This document shows positions 1 to 12,300 of a stretch of 64,000 nt of DNA, in pieces. Made by a program: the position numbers and the translations under genes. How positions within the stretch are numbered: the first letter of the stretch is position 1; each line of letters opens with the position of its first letter. The stretch comes from Ancylostoma caninum. Lineage: Eukaryota > Nematoda > Chromadorea > Rhabditida > Ancylostomatidae. Under the pieces are notes generated by a model. That model made no database searches and was not told the origin of the DNA. It saw only the letters and a program-made list of their open reading frames with translations. The DNA lies in NCBI GenBank assembly GCA_037903475.1, contig JBAJFG010000079.1:1426001-1490000 (forward strand), written 5' to 3'.

Positions 1-131
1 CTTTTGCTTTTGCGCGGAACATCGTACTGGAGGTTAATAGAGACACTCTAACGTCTCAAACCGAGCAATTTCGTTTTAAACTCACCGAATCCATGAACAT
101 GTTGCTACCGTTCGACGCATCAATTAAAAAA

Positions 132-325
132 CTAATCCTGAAAGATGTTGTTGCTGGGAAACATAAAGGAGGTGTGGGAGTTATTCCTGAAATAGAGATT
201 CAAATGACCAACGAAGATGATCCCTATGAATATCGCTCCGAACACACCAATACTCGTAATTCGTGGCGGTGTCGACGGCGTTTGAACAGATGTCGTAGTT
301 GATGGCTGCATTGTTGATGTGGTGC
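132..325 (-). CDS. Last exon of the VWA/EGF gene: stalk end, transmembrane helix, cytosolic tail, stop
   Basis: Acceptor ctttgcag just above 325 opens an exon in phase 1 (two bases complete the split codon) that reads 63 residues to a TAG at 132-134. It begins with a Thr/Ser/Pro-rich stretch (STMQPSTTTSVQTPSTPP), then a hydrophobic segment (GVFGAIFIGIIFVG) and about 20 polar residues. This suits a type I membrane protein whose ectodomain sits on a mucin-like stalk. The phase matches the exon at 3231-3320. A plus-strand open frame across the same bases (from 93) has no splice or family support and is taken as a shadow. No clear AATAAA follows the stop. Confidence 0.7.
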
Positions 326-3300
326 CTGCAAAGGTGGGAAAGGGTGTGAGTGAAACTCTACTGTCAATGCTTGACTAGGCTGCAATGGATTACACTCTCG
401 CCGTCCGAATGGTAGGCACCAAACTCCTGACACGACCCCATCCCCGTTATGACGGTCTGGTTTACGAAGACTTTGAGGTAGGAAAACGTCTCTACCGATA
501 AACATTCGCACTCCCTTTCATCGTAGAGGAATATGCCCCGTCTACATTAATTAAATGGTCTAAAAATGTGTCTTTTTTGGGCAAAAAAATTAGTTAGTGA
601 AAATGTCATAGAGGGTGAGGAGCTGGCCGTCGGCCAGATCATGAAGGATCACTTCTGAATCTTTCTTCCCATGTCGATTGAAGTCAAATGCTTTGGAACT
701 ATAGTTTAGTGAGCAGCAATCCCTCCGCTCAACGTCCAAATGGTAGGGTCTGGTTTGATCCTCAATGAGTGATCATCAATGGACAACCTGTGACTACGAC
801 CATGGTTGTGTTGTGTTTCAGAATCGCCGAAAGTAAATTCCGCGAATCAGTATCTCATTGCCCGTTGGGAAGCGATTCCAAACCGAACCGAACGCAGGAT
901 CACCGATACAGCCGCTGAAGAGTGATCGAGTTTTAAGTCATTGAATATTATCATTTGGTAATTGCGTCGACTCACGACTTGCTCGCGACTATAAAAAACC
1001 GAGGAGAGAGCTAGCCAGAATAGTCATTAAGCATTTGGAATAGAAGGAAAAGCATTACCAGAAGATTAGTCAATTTGGCTTTACGCTGCTCGAATTGGTT
1101 AGAAGAAGAATTTTTGTTTGTGAATACCACGAAAAGGTAATTATTGGGTTAGTGAAAAAGTTCTGCAACACTCCCAAATTCTTCGGAAATGGATTTCTTC
1201 ATTAAAACGAAGTCTCAATTGAAGCTATATTTACCGTTACTGTGTGGTACTTTTGCCAATCTTTCGGGCAGCTTCTCTTTTCTTTCTTGCCGAAACGCAG
1301 AAGGCTGTGGATCGAGAAAATTTGACACCTCATTTTCGAGCTCCTGTTAGTTGCCGAGTCTCATTTTCTGTAGGTCAGGAAAAGGTGACGGTCCGACAGA
1401 GTCAGGTGTGGCGAATACGAAAGGTGTGACAGAAATTCCCAACCGAGATTCTGAGTAATCACACGGCTTGCGTTTGCAAAGTGCGCCTGAGCATTATCTT
1501 GCAGAAGATGAATATTTGCTCGTTTTGGGCGTTTTTCAAATATGGCATCTGCCGAGTTCTGGACTCAGATAGCGCAGAGATCCCTCGACATTGAGGTGCC
1601 ACTACTTAAGAACTCTTGGTAAAGCACTCTCTGTGGCTCCACCGACAACATGGAAAAACCCCCTTTCCGGGAGGGTCTGCTTTTACTGTTTTGGAAGTGA
1701 TTCGGGACACTGAATCAACTGGCGCTGCTGTGCTTTGTTATAGTATAGTAGTATAGTTATACAGAACCAAGCTTCCGCCCCTGCGAGATCATTTAGAAAG
1801 TCCTTCCCAAGCAGACGAAAAAGCAGCGACTTTCGGTGCTCACCCAGCATGACTTATCAGATTCGCACATCACAAGTGGTACTCATGTGTGGACAACTTT
1901 GCTAAAACCGAGAAAGCGAGGATGCGTGATGACGGTCGCATAGTCGCAATAAAGTGTCTTCACCAACTTGCAGTTGTCGTCATCTGACCTCGTCCTCAGT
2001 TTGCTCCGCAAATCGTCGTCATTAACGGTCGACGCACGTCCAGAGCGTGGGTGACTTTTAAGCATCTTTTCATCAGACTCGAAGCCCTGCTACCGTCAAA
2101 TGATGAATGCGTTCAATTCAAACACAGCACATATATTGGCGTCGGCGCTTCTTACATGATTTCTTCTTGCAGGAAACCATAATAGACAAAGGAGCGAAGT
2201 GACACACGACTGGCCGGAGGCATTGTTACTCGGATACTAATAGAGCTCCTCTCGTAAACCCTTCACTTGAAAGGTGCTTTTGCTTTTTGGAAATGGAACT
2301 AAAAAGTGTTGCAGAACTTTTTCACCAACTCAATATTTTAGCAACAACCTAATAAAGTGCAATTCGCACCAGAACATATTTTGTGAAGTTATGGGTCGAA
2401 GTCGCCCAATGTATATAAGACTCCAACATTGGAACTGACTTCATCTTCGTTACCAGCGCAGTAGGTATACCCGTTCTACAGCTCATATCTTTGAGATAAA
2501 GCTCAAATCCGTGTTGGTCCGAGGTGGTTCAAAAGGCAAAATTGGTATTGTCGTCAATGCGCTTAACAGCCCAATACAAGTATGTTGTAAATCATTCATA
2601 TCGCTTTTTCAAACATCTTCGAAGTGATCTTACGTAATTGATATGTTGCTATCGCAGCTTACGTAGAAAAGTTTACGACTCTTATCAGGAAACAAGTGGA
2701 CCATGCAAGTTGGCTCTTTCTTTGTGCAAATCGCTATCCATGTGGGTGAGTGCTGATGGTTTCATTTTTTTGCAGAGGAAAATGTAGATAACTGATTTGA
2801 GAATCACTTTCATGTTGTTACTATGGCTATCCATTCAAGATGATTTTTAACACTTAATGATGTGTTCTCAACAATATGCATATTCGTAAAACGAATAGCG
2901 GACAGTGCGTATTACTCTCATTTGCCCACAACTATAGAAGTCTATGAAAGTACAACTATAGAAGTCTATGAAAGCACGATGTGCGGACGAGTTTTTGCAT
3001 CTTATTGACACTAATGCTTATAATACATTATTGATGTGTATTATATGTTGCTAATGTGTTATTTTACATCTGTTTTTGTACTATCGCTCGTATAGCATGT
3101 CGCTTAATGTATTGTACTTGTATACTGTTACTCGAACTAAAGTGTTATTTTGTATTTTCACCGTATTTTGCAGAATTTCGTATAATTACGCATATCTCCA
3201 CAATATTTTGTGTAATGTAGTTGGGCTAACCTCTTGAAGGGTGTGTAGTAGGCAAAATTGCTGTGGATAGTTGAACAGGTGTAGATACTTGTGTAGATGG

Positions 3301-6300
3301 TGACGATGATGATGCCGATCCTAAAAAACAGCCCTCGTCTTAGCATTACTCTTATGAGCGTGTTTGTTTTTGCTTTCGAATAGACACTCACCGCTTGAAG
3401 ATCATCTAAGGTGATGAGCTCAACGCTCACGAAGTAGCCTTCATACGTTTTCAGGTTATTTGAGGAAAATCAGCCTTTACTGCTTACCTCTTATATCTAG
3501 TTTGAAGTAAAGCACTGGCTACCAAACGTGCTCTTCCTTGCCTTCTTTTTTTTTTTAGAAATGTCAGATTTTAACTTATTATACGACCAAACAAAAGAAG
3601 GACGACAGCAGCATAAGCAGAGGATCAATCATCTCAACTACGTCGACCGAAATTATTGCACCTCGATAACGGAGAGTGATCCTAGTTGAAGTTAAATAAC
3701 AAACTCAGGCTCTTTCAGATGATCATGCTGAGAATCCTCAGGTCAGGCAATGACATCAACAAATGAAAGCAGGAGCACCGCACCCAAGGGAGATGAAGAG
3801 GTCCGGCTCCATGGTGTAATGGAAGCATGGAATTTCCTGTGACACCGCTGTTTCAGTTTCTATTAATACTAATATGAAGAAGATTGTATTTCTGATGCTC
3901 ACTTTGTTGTTTCAATTCCTTCGCTTTCTCTCGTATCGTGTGTGTGTTTAACAATGGAAGGATTCTAGGATGTGAGATAAGCACATCACTCATTTACTGC
4001 AGGTGTGTGAGGATAACTGGACAAATTTAGGGCATTACATATCAAAATTGTGGAATTATAGAAGCTGCTCTAGCTGCCTTTGTTTCAAGAAAAGGAAGGA
4101 GAAAAGGAAAAGAGAGAAGGAGACTGAGCGGTAGCAAGTCCCCCCTATCAAAACTGCAGGTGTACCATCTTTGCAAATAATATCAAAATATGACACTTTT
4201 CTGGGTGGTGTACTACCAAAAATAGCCGAACAAATGGAATATGCACCTGTAGAAGTTGTGATTGTCGATGTCTGAGGTGTTGAGCCTTTCGTGGTCGACT
4301 TGCCAGTTGTAGTAGTGTCCAGTCCTTGAAAAAAATATATATGGCTTCGATTCAACGAAAGTACATACTAGTAATCAAACATAGTGCAAGTTACGTGACT
4401 GCAGTAAGTTTATGGTACAGTACAGTGTAGTATCTGCAGTTCTTTATTCGGTATAATAAAATTACAATAAGTATAACAGTGCAAACTTTCTGGATCAAAT
4501 TGTGTAGCTAGTACTTGAAGTTGATAATTATTCCGCCGTTTAATATAGCAACTTAGCTGCTGTAGTTTTTGCGTAGTTTGCCCATTGGATTACTATAATG
4601 AATAGAACTGGTTATAGAAATGGCTCACGCTACCTTTATGCTTCCTCAAACAAAATTACAGAACTACCGCGGAGCTTGGGCAATTTTCGGAACATCCGTG
4701 AAGTCCAATTCAGTATTAGACCACGATCTTCGGAATATCTGCACAAGTATGACGTCACGTGTTGGTTTTCAAGAAAGTTCCGTGGGACTTCCGAGTGAAG
4801 AAACAGAGAAAATGGTGTCTTCGGGAGTTCCGTGGAGCCTGTTTGGAAATTTTGCGGAGCCACCTTGCCACGTACAGTCGGGTCATCTGCAGGGGGCCCG
4901 AGATGGCTGCGCGGAATTTCCGAAACTTTATATGGGTCGGTGCACGGAAAGAAAGCATGTACTTATTCGAAAAGGTTTCATGTTCTTGTACTGAGAAACT
5001 CAGTGCGCTTCTTTTTCAAATTGCAACTGAATACTCGCTAGAATCACCTTCCTTTCACTCAGAAAAAAAATGAATGTTATATTAGAGTATTCGTACGAAT
5101 TGGAGATGGAAAAGAAACGGAAGCAGATTTTGTTGAAACTAGCAGTAACACAGATTTCCAAATATAATACGTATACAGTTGGCCCAACAAGAGGTCCGTC
5201 ACTCAATCCATTGAATTAATTTCTCCACTCAAAGGCCAGAACGCCTTAAAGGCAGCACCCACGGAAAACTTCGTCTCACACATCTTAGCGTATTCTGGAG
5301 CTATCAAGGCTGTTCAACATTTTTGTGAAGCTGACACGTTCCAAGGGCAACGAAAGACACTTTTTAAAAGCTTGTTTCGGTAACGTGCAACAGATGTGGT
5401 CGAGTTGCACGAGCCACGGATGAGGACCAATATCAAAACATCGATAAAGTCGCCTTTTCACCCGCTGGATCTTCGCGCAATGACTTTTTTCTGAACTGCA
5501 GTCTTTCCGCACTTTTTTGGAAGAAATAATAGTTGGAAAATGTGTATGAATCAATAAATGTGTCACTTGAAGATCAAAACATGATGGAATTTCCCAATGA
5601 ATATTGACTAAAAATTGAAATTTTAACTAAAACTAGATGGAACAATAGTCAAATAGGTAGAAACACCGTAACATGCTAGTAGAGAAGTGTCACGTGGTAC
5701 AAAAACGACGATCATCACAGAAAAACCACTAAACCGACCCACAGTGGAAAAAGCGCAGTAAATTTCACCTACGAATGTCACAGAACAGCTGATCCTATTG
5801 CGTTAGGCGCAACAAAAAAAAACACACACACACGACAGGCGCGGTAATTCGTCCAAAGCTATGGCCACTATGGCCATCATGTATGAATACTTGTTAAAGA
5901 GCTGAACGCAGGGTGTTTCCATTGCCAGTTTCGTAAGAGAACTATTCCGCTTGTGCCAAAGTTACTAGAAAAATAAAAACCTGGGGAGCGAAAATTTCCG
6001 TGGGTGCTGAGTATAAACGCACAGCCGCAAATCACAATCGTTTTAAGGTTCTCAAACGGACGGAACCCTCAGCGGTTGCTGGTCAGAATGGTAAAGATGA
6101 TTCAGTGCAAAACTTCCAGAAAGCCTTTTCCCCAATTCCTGGCTCAAAAACGCTTTTTTTGTAGCTTTGCCCACAATCACGTATACCATTGTGATCACGA
6201 GCTATGTAAGTAGTTTCTAAGCATGACAAGTTACCACAGCGGGACTCCTTCGCTTCCCCACATATGGAATCTGCTGAGAATTCTCTTCACTCACGTAAGC

Positions 6301-9300
6301 ATGAATCGTTGCATTATTCACTATGCTAAGTTGAGGTGACGAGACTCAACCAGATTCTTTATCCGGACATCGAGAATCCAAATCGCTTGATGTTTTTGTC
6401 TGATGGTTGATGTTTGTTGATATTTTGCTAGTGTTTTGCTTGATTTTTTGTCGAGCAGAAAGTGTTGTTGAGGTTTGTTGTTGAGGCTCTACCTTCGCTC
6501 TATGCTGCGTACAAAATCAAAGCATAAGTATCCCTTCTTATAGATTTCTACTGTTAGAGATGCAAATTTGTGTATTGTCACTTTTAATCCTCCTTTAGAC
6601 AAAATAGTATACATCATGTCCCTCCAGGAGACTTTTCAACAGAGTGTATAACAGAGAGTCCCTAAGAAGGACAAGTCCAACAGGGAGCTGCTCTCTTCCT
6701 TGGTCTCAATTCTTCGTTTGTGTAGTTGTTAAGATAATCCTTGTGCAAGAAGACATACTTGCACATTTATGCAATATCATTGTGAGAGATGAAGACAACA
6801 TGTCTGATGAGATCTTTCCCCTAAATTCCAATTCTTTCATGAAAATTTAGATTGATGGTTAAGCTATGATGAAATTCGTCAAGAAGCCGCTTCATTAAGG
6901 CCAGCTCCGATATAGGGCCACTTTCCACAAGTTTCAATTAATCTCTGTATGCTTTGTGTGCTTTCATTTGAGTGAATAGTATATATTCTAGATTTTGCCA
7001 CTGTACAATCGGCTTTATATATAGTATTGTATACATTTAAGAACACAGGAGAGCAATATCACTGACCAGACTGTGAGGTTGAAGTTGTGACGGGCGCGTT
7101 TGTCAAGGCTGAAAAAAAAGACAAAGAGAGATGATGAATAAATTCGCTTATCTTTAGCTTTAATATTCTGCAACTCACCATTTTCGCAGAAATCGCCGTA
7201 GAACCCGTTCACACACACGCATGTTCCAACACTTGCAGTGCCACCATTAAGACAAATCTTAAAATGGCTAGCCTTATCCTCATGACTTAAGGTTTTCACC
7301 CTTAGGAATGGTCAGAAGCAGCGACTTACCCTATCGTTGCAGTAGTCGCCCGTGTATCTATTGTCACATCCGCACTCACCGTACGAGTTGCGAGTTCCAT
7401 GTACACATTGAGGCACGGAATCTGCAGTTTACTTCATGGATAGAACAAATTCGACGAACTCAATGCTTTCTAACTTACCCGCTTTAGCTGGCTGCGAAAA
7501 GAAGAAAGTTCTTTGGAATTTTGTACCCTTGGCATCGGTACCACTTATTGTGTACTTCTGGTAGGTAGTCTTCGGTGACTAGAGATAAAAATTTATGGAA
7601 AGTATAGGGAACGGCTCGAAGACTATCGGTGCAAATTAACACCCACCGTGAACTGGCTAGTCACAAACTGACTCGCACAACCGACTGGATCTCTAGGATG
7701 GATAGACTGGCCAAGTAGCAGTTTGTCATTCCATGGAGCGGAGAAGTCCGCATCGGTGATAGTCAGCGAGTCCAGAGTGACGCCGTAATTTGCGTCGCGT
7801 GAGTTCGTCACACGAGCAGTCACGTAGACACTTGCATTGGTACCTGAACTCACTTCGAAAAGCTGCTCACGACCCACGAAGGATGGAGTCTTACCAAGTG
7901 TTGAGAATGGTCCCGATTTCACGACGTCAACATCAGGCGAGGAAGAGAATCCGGGAATGACATGTATGGGAGATTCGGCTCGAGCCTTAAATCCACCACA
8001 GCTCTTCTCTTAAGGGCAATTCATACTATCAGGTTGTTGCGAAAATAATTGCCGTTTTGGGGTATGCTTAACTAAAATTATTTCTTCTGTCCAATTTGAG
8101 CAACTTAAGCCCAGCTTATGTAGCCCCTTGTAGAGGTTTTCCTCCTCTTTCAAATGCTGCTTGAACATTCTGGCTAGCTCCTTCTTGAGGATTTTTTTTA
8201 AGAAGTCTCCAACAAATAATGAGCCGAAGCGATTTTCGGGTGATTATGTTTGATGACTTCAAACTCGATCACTCTTTGTCAGAGGTATGCGGTAATCTTG
8301 CGTTTGTTTTCGGTTGGGATCGCCTTCCAAATGGACAGTGAACTTGGAATTCCCAAAGTTCTCTTCTTACGATTTTAAATTCCAATGCAACCATGGTCGT
8401 GGTCTTGGGAGACGACCATGCTTTCAGGAGAGCCGTGGAACCTAAACCGGATCTTACCATCTGGATGATGAGAGCAGGGGTGGAAGCTCACTACACTACA
8501 GTTTTAATATATCCGACCCCAGTAAACAGGGTAAGAAAAGTGCGGACGTGACAACAGACGATCTGACTGATGACAAACGTCTTACCTGGCGTAACATCTT
8601 TTCTAACCTAATTTCTTCGTCCCAAAACGACTGCTTTCTAGACCATGTAATTACTGTGCATGAAGCTCAGTTTCTGTGCGATAACAAGAAATGCGAATGG
8701 GTATGGGTGGAAACGATTTCCCACTTCTAAAATTTCCCAAGCCAGATCTTCTCTCCAGGGAGGTTGCGTCAGGAGTTTGGTGGTGCTGTAAAGGTGTGAT
8801 TGACTGCATACTTCCACAGTCTAGTCATTAATTATAAGCAGAGTCCTAGCATTGTAATTTCGAGTTGAATCTGCTACAGATGTGGTCGGCAGTGGTGAAC
8901 AAATGCTGGTTTTCCCCTGCTCCAAGGTAGCGTTTAAACCACACATTGCAAAACTCGCCCGGCAAAAACAGATGCAGTGAAGCATCGTGGTTCTCACTCA
9001 ACACCCTTATTCCCCAGACCATTGCCCTACTGTATTTCATTTTTCCGCTTTTTGCTCCAGATAGAATTCTACGACAGCAGCAGATTGCTGATCTAGAGCA
9101 TGCTGAAATCGCCTTACAAAAGTTTGCGAATTCTTGTGATCCCATTTCATGCCGTAGGGGAGTGAAATCCCCACTATATTGTCGGTGGTTTCTAAACCTA
9201 TGAAAAAGGTGGTTTTTGAGCCGAGTTACAACACTTTGAACTGAAGGGTCCATTTCGGCAATTAATTTCGCAACAACCTAATAGATGCATGCCTTTAAAG

Positions 9301-12300
9301 CGCGTGCGTCTATATGGTGAAAGATAGAGCCAGACGCATCGCTGACGCAACCCAAGCACACGCGTTTACGGCCTCGCGGAGGCCGCACGTCTTTTCATTA
9401 AAGCTAGCACTCACGGAAATTTTCGGGTTAGAGATTTCGCGGCAGGAAAAACAGAAAATAATGGCGGTATTTCGTGAGTGTCCACAGCGCGGAGGAGTGT
9501 CCCGTGATGGGTCCCACCACGAAGCCCTGCAAAGGGTACGAACTCCATAAAAGAACTTCCGCTGAACAACATGTGCACACCCTGTTAACGGCGTTAGCTG
9601 GCGCAACGAAACCCTAATGTCCAGAGCGGCAGATGTGTCCACGGCAGCACCATCGCAGGTAGGCGGCCAACTACGGTGTTCAACTTACTGTTGCGATTCT
9701 CTTCTTTGCGGCCCGCTGTAAGCGACTCTTTTATAAGTGAGAATTTCCGTGAGTGCTGCCTTTAAAGATACACATGCTGCGTTGACCGATCTTCATTTTA
9801 AAAAATCCTTCGCAAATGGATGCGTGCGCCTGACGTACGCACCCTAGTACAAATTGCCCCTCAACCTTTCATTTGTGGTAAATAATCAGTCACTGTTTTT
9901 TCATGCGTGATAAGGCTGCTGCTACACTTCTCGAGGAGTATGGCGCCTTGAGTCACTGTGGGTGTGGCAGCCCTGGTTTGATGGCTATCGACTGGTTGTG
10001 GACGGTAGCGCTATCCCTCGCAATTGATATGACCAAAATCCAATGGCACGGCGCTGTAGCAACCAAACGAACTATACTCTTCGAATAGTATGAAAGCTAC
10101 CAAAAATGCGTCCCTGTGGCAGTAAAGGTTGTTGTTAATAGACCAGCTTCCAATTCCATGTACAGAAGCTGGATTCCAAGTTGCCCTTAATACATAACGG
10201 ACAATACGATCCACCGGTGGGTCTTACGAGAAGTTAAGTAGAGGACAATACAACCCACCGGTGGGTCGTATCCCTTTTTGTTAGATGGAGCTCCCCCAAA
10301 TTCTGCCCTTAGAGGTTATTCTACCCGCTGAACACGGAAATGGCATCCATTTTGTAGCGCAACTGCGATGCTGTAGGATTGTTGTAGTCATACTGTAGGC
10401 TATTGATGTATTTTCTCACAGCACCTACTGCAAATTTGAACTTTGGGGTTACTTGACGTGCTGAACATGAATAGCCATCAGTCCTGCACCGTAGAGCAGT
10501 ACTGTAAGGCTCTTGTAGCGTTACCGTATGGTTACTGTAGGCATACTGTAGATGCAGTTTGTCCAACAAATTCAGCGAAACTTAGGCAAATGGGGTTATT
10601 TGACATGCTTAGCACGAATTTGACATCATTTGACATACATTGCCGTAAACTTCATAGTTCTTCAGCTGATCTACAGAAGGACTTTTCTTTGGTAAACGGA
10701 TGCCATATTTGAGATCAGAGTGTGAAATAATTCCAATTTCGGGCAAATTCTGATGCAAAACCTTTCCTATAGTTCCTACAGTATGATTACAATAATCCCA
10801 CAGTGGTGCGATACGGTAGACAATGGATATCATATTCTTAATAATTCTTAATCTGTATGTAAAATAATTTTCCTGTGGAAATTTTGGTTGAATTCTGACA
10901 GAAAAAAGCCTTTTTACAGTTTCTACAGTATAGGTACAGTAACACTACAGAAGTGCTTTACCAAGTAAAATAGATGGCATATTTGTGATCAGCATGTGAA
11001 GCATGCCCTAGTTCCAACAACTCCAGTGAGGAACAAGCGCAAACTCGCTTTGGTCCAAAGTAGCCCTGAGCGGGAAATCTGCGTTGTCGAATGGGATAGT
11101 GGTCAAACGTGACCTCTCTGATGCCCCGTATGCTCATGATGAGTCACGTATGCAGGAGTTTCTATTTACTCCAAGATAATGCATATACCGCCGACCTCAA
11201 CTCCCCCTACCTCCACAGTACAAATGGTACGGGCAGGATCACAGAAAGGGTTCGGTCTTACCTTCAGTACAAGTCCTCTTAAAACGGGCAAAGAAAGGAA
11301 AGCAAAGGAATGTAAATAAAGAATGTAAGTATGAGAAACTGTAAGATACAGAGAAAGCGGAAGGAAATAAGCTAAGTGGCACACTTTGGTTAATGTCATT
11401 CTTTACTTTGGGTAAAAATGTTAATAAATGTCATAAATATAGCCTCCGGAATTCAGCCTTCTGCTCATGTTCATTTGAAATCCGGGAAGACCCCTATAGG
11501 CGTGCGTTTCCCTTTGGAAATTTTTCTTCCAGTGCATAGAAAAAGATGAAACCATTAGGCTTACCTGAATGAAACAACTACCGGAAGTGGTTTTGATATT
11601 AACAGTCCACTTTCCTCCGGCTGGTCCCGACGACAGCATCGCTAAAAATTTTGGAGAATCCTAATCGTTCAAAAAAGCTGGTGGACCGCGAACGCTCTCC
11701 AAAATAGTAAAAGAAAAATCCGACCACCTTACCAAAATCGATCACAAGAGCAGCTGCATCGTTCATCAGTGCATTCCTTGTGTTCACAGGCACAGCTTTC
11801 CCTAAATGAAAGATTTAAGTGTTTCCAACTGTTCTTTTTTCTTCCTGTTACATATCCTACTATGCCTTCATTGGAAACCATGTACCTGCTCCATCCAGAA
11901 CAGATACAGCCCCTGGAGTGGCCACGTCATTCCCAGTTATGTCAAGAATCACTCGGGAAGCGGTAGACTCAACGAAGAAGCTCACCTGCTGAGCTGCGGA
12001 ACAGTCCTCAATGAGTGGTAATTTTAAAAAGTTCTTCTAAATTAATTTCTTCTATATATGTACCTTGAAGCCATCGTCGTAAAGCAGCGCATTTTCCTTG
12101 ATTATCGAGTTGAGTACACCCGAAATCTTAAAAACAAGGAAGAGCATGATAAGTTTTTAAAAAGCGCTGGAAATAATTTATAAATTTACACTTCTTGTCG
12201 CTATTACTGTCAATGGAAGAAGACGTCCTCCAGATTGTCGAGCTAAAAAAAGGTAATTTCATAAATATCCAGAAACATGAGAAATTTTTCATAGTGGAAC

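Noticed and set aside
93..302. Plus-strand open frame of 69 codons, open from the window start
   Set aside because: It overlaps the minus-strand last exon, which has an acceptor, a mucin-like run, a transmembrane helix, a stop and phase agreement with other exons. The plus frame has no such support.
3806..3860. tRNA-Gln-like start (CTCCATGGTGTAATGG)
   Set aside because: No anticodon arm, B box or acceptor-stem complement follows, so it is at most a tRNA fragment.
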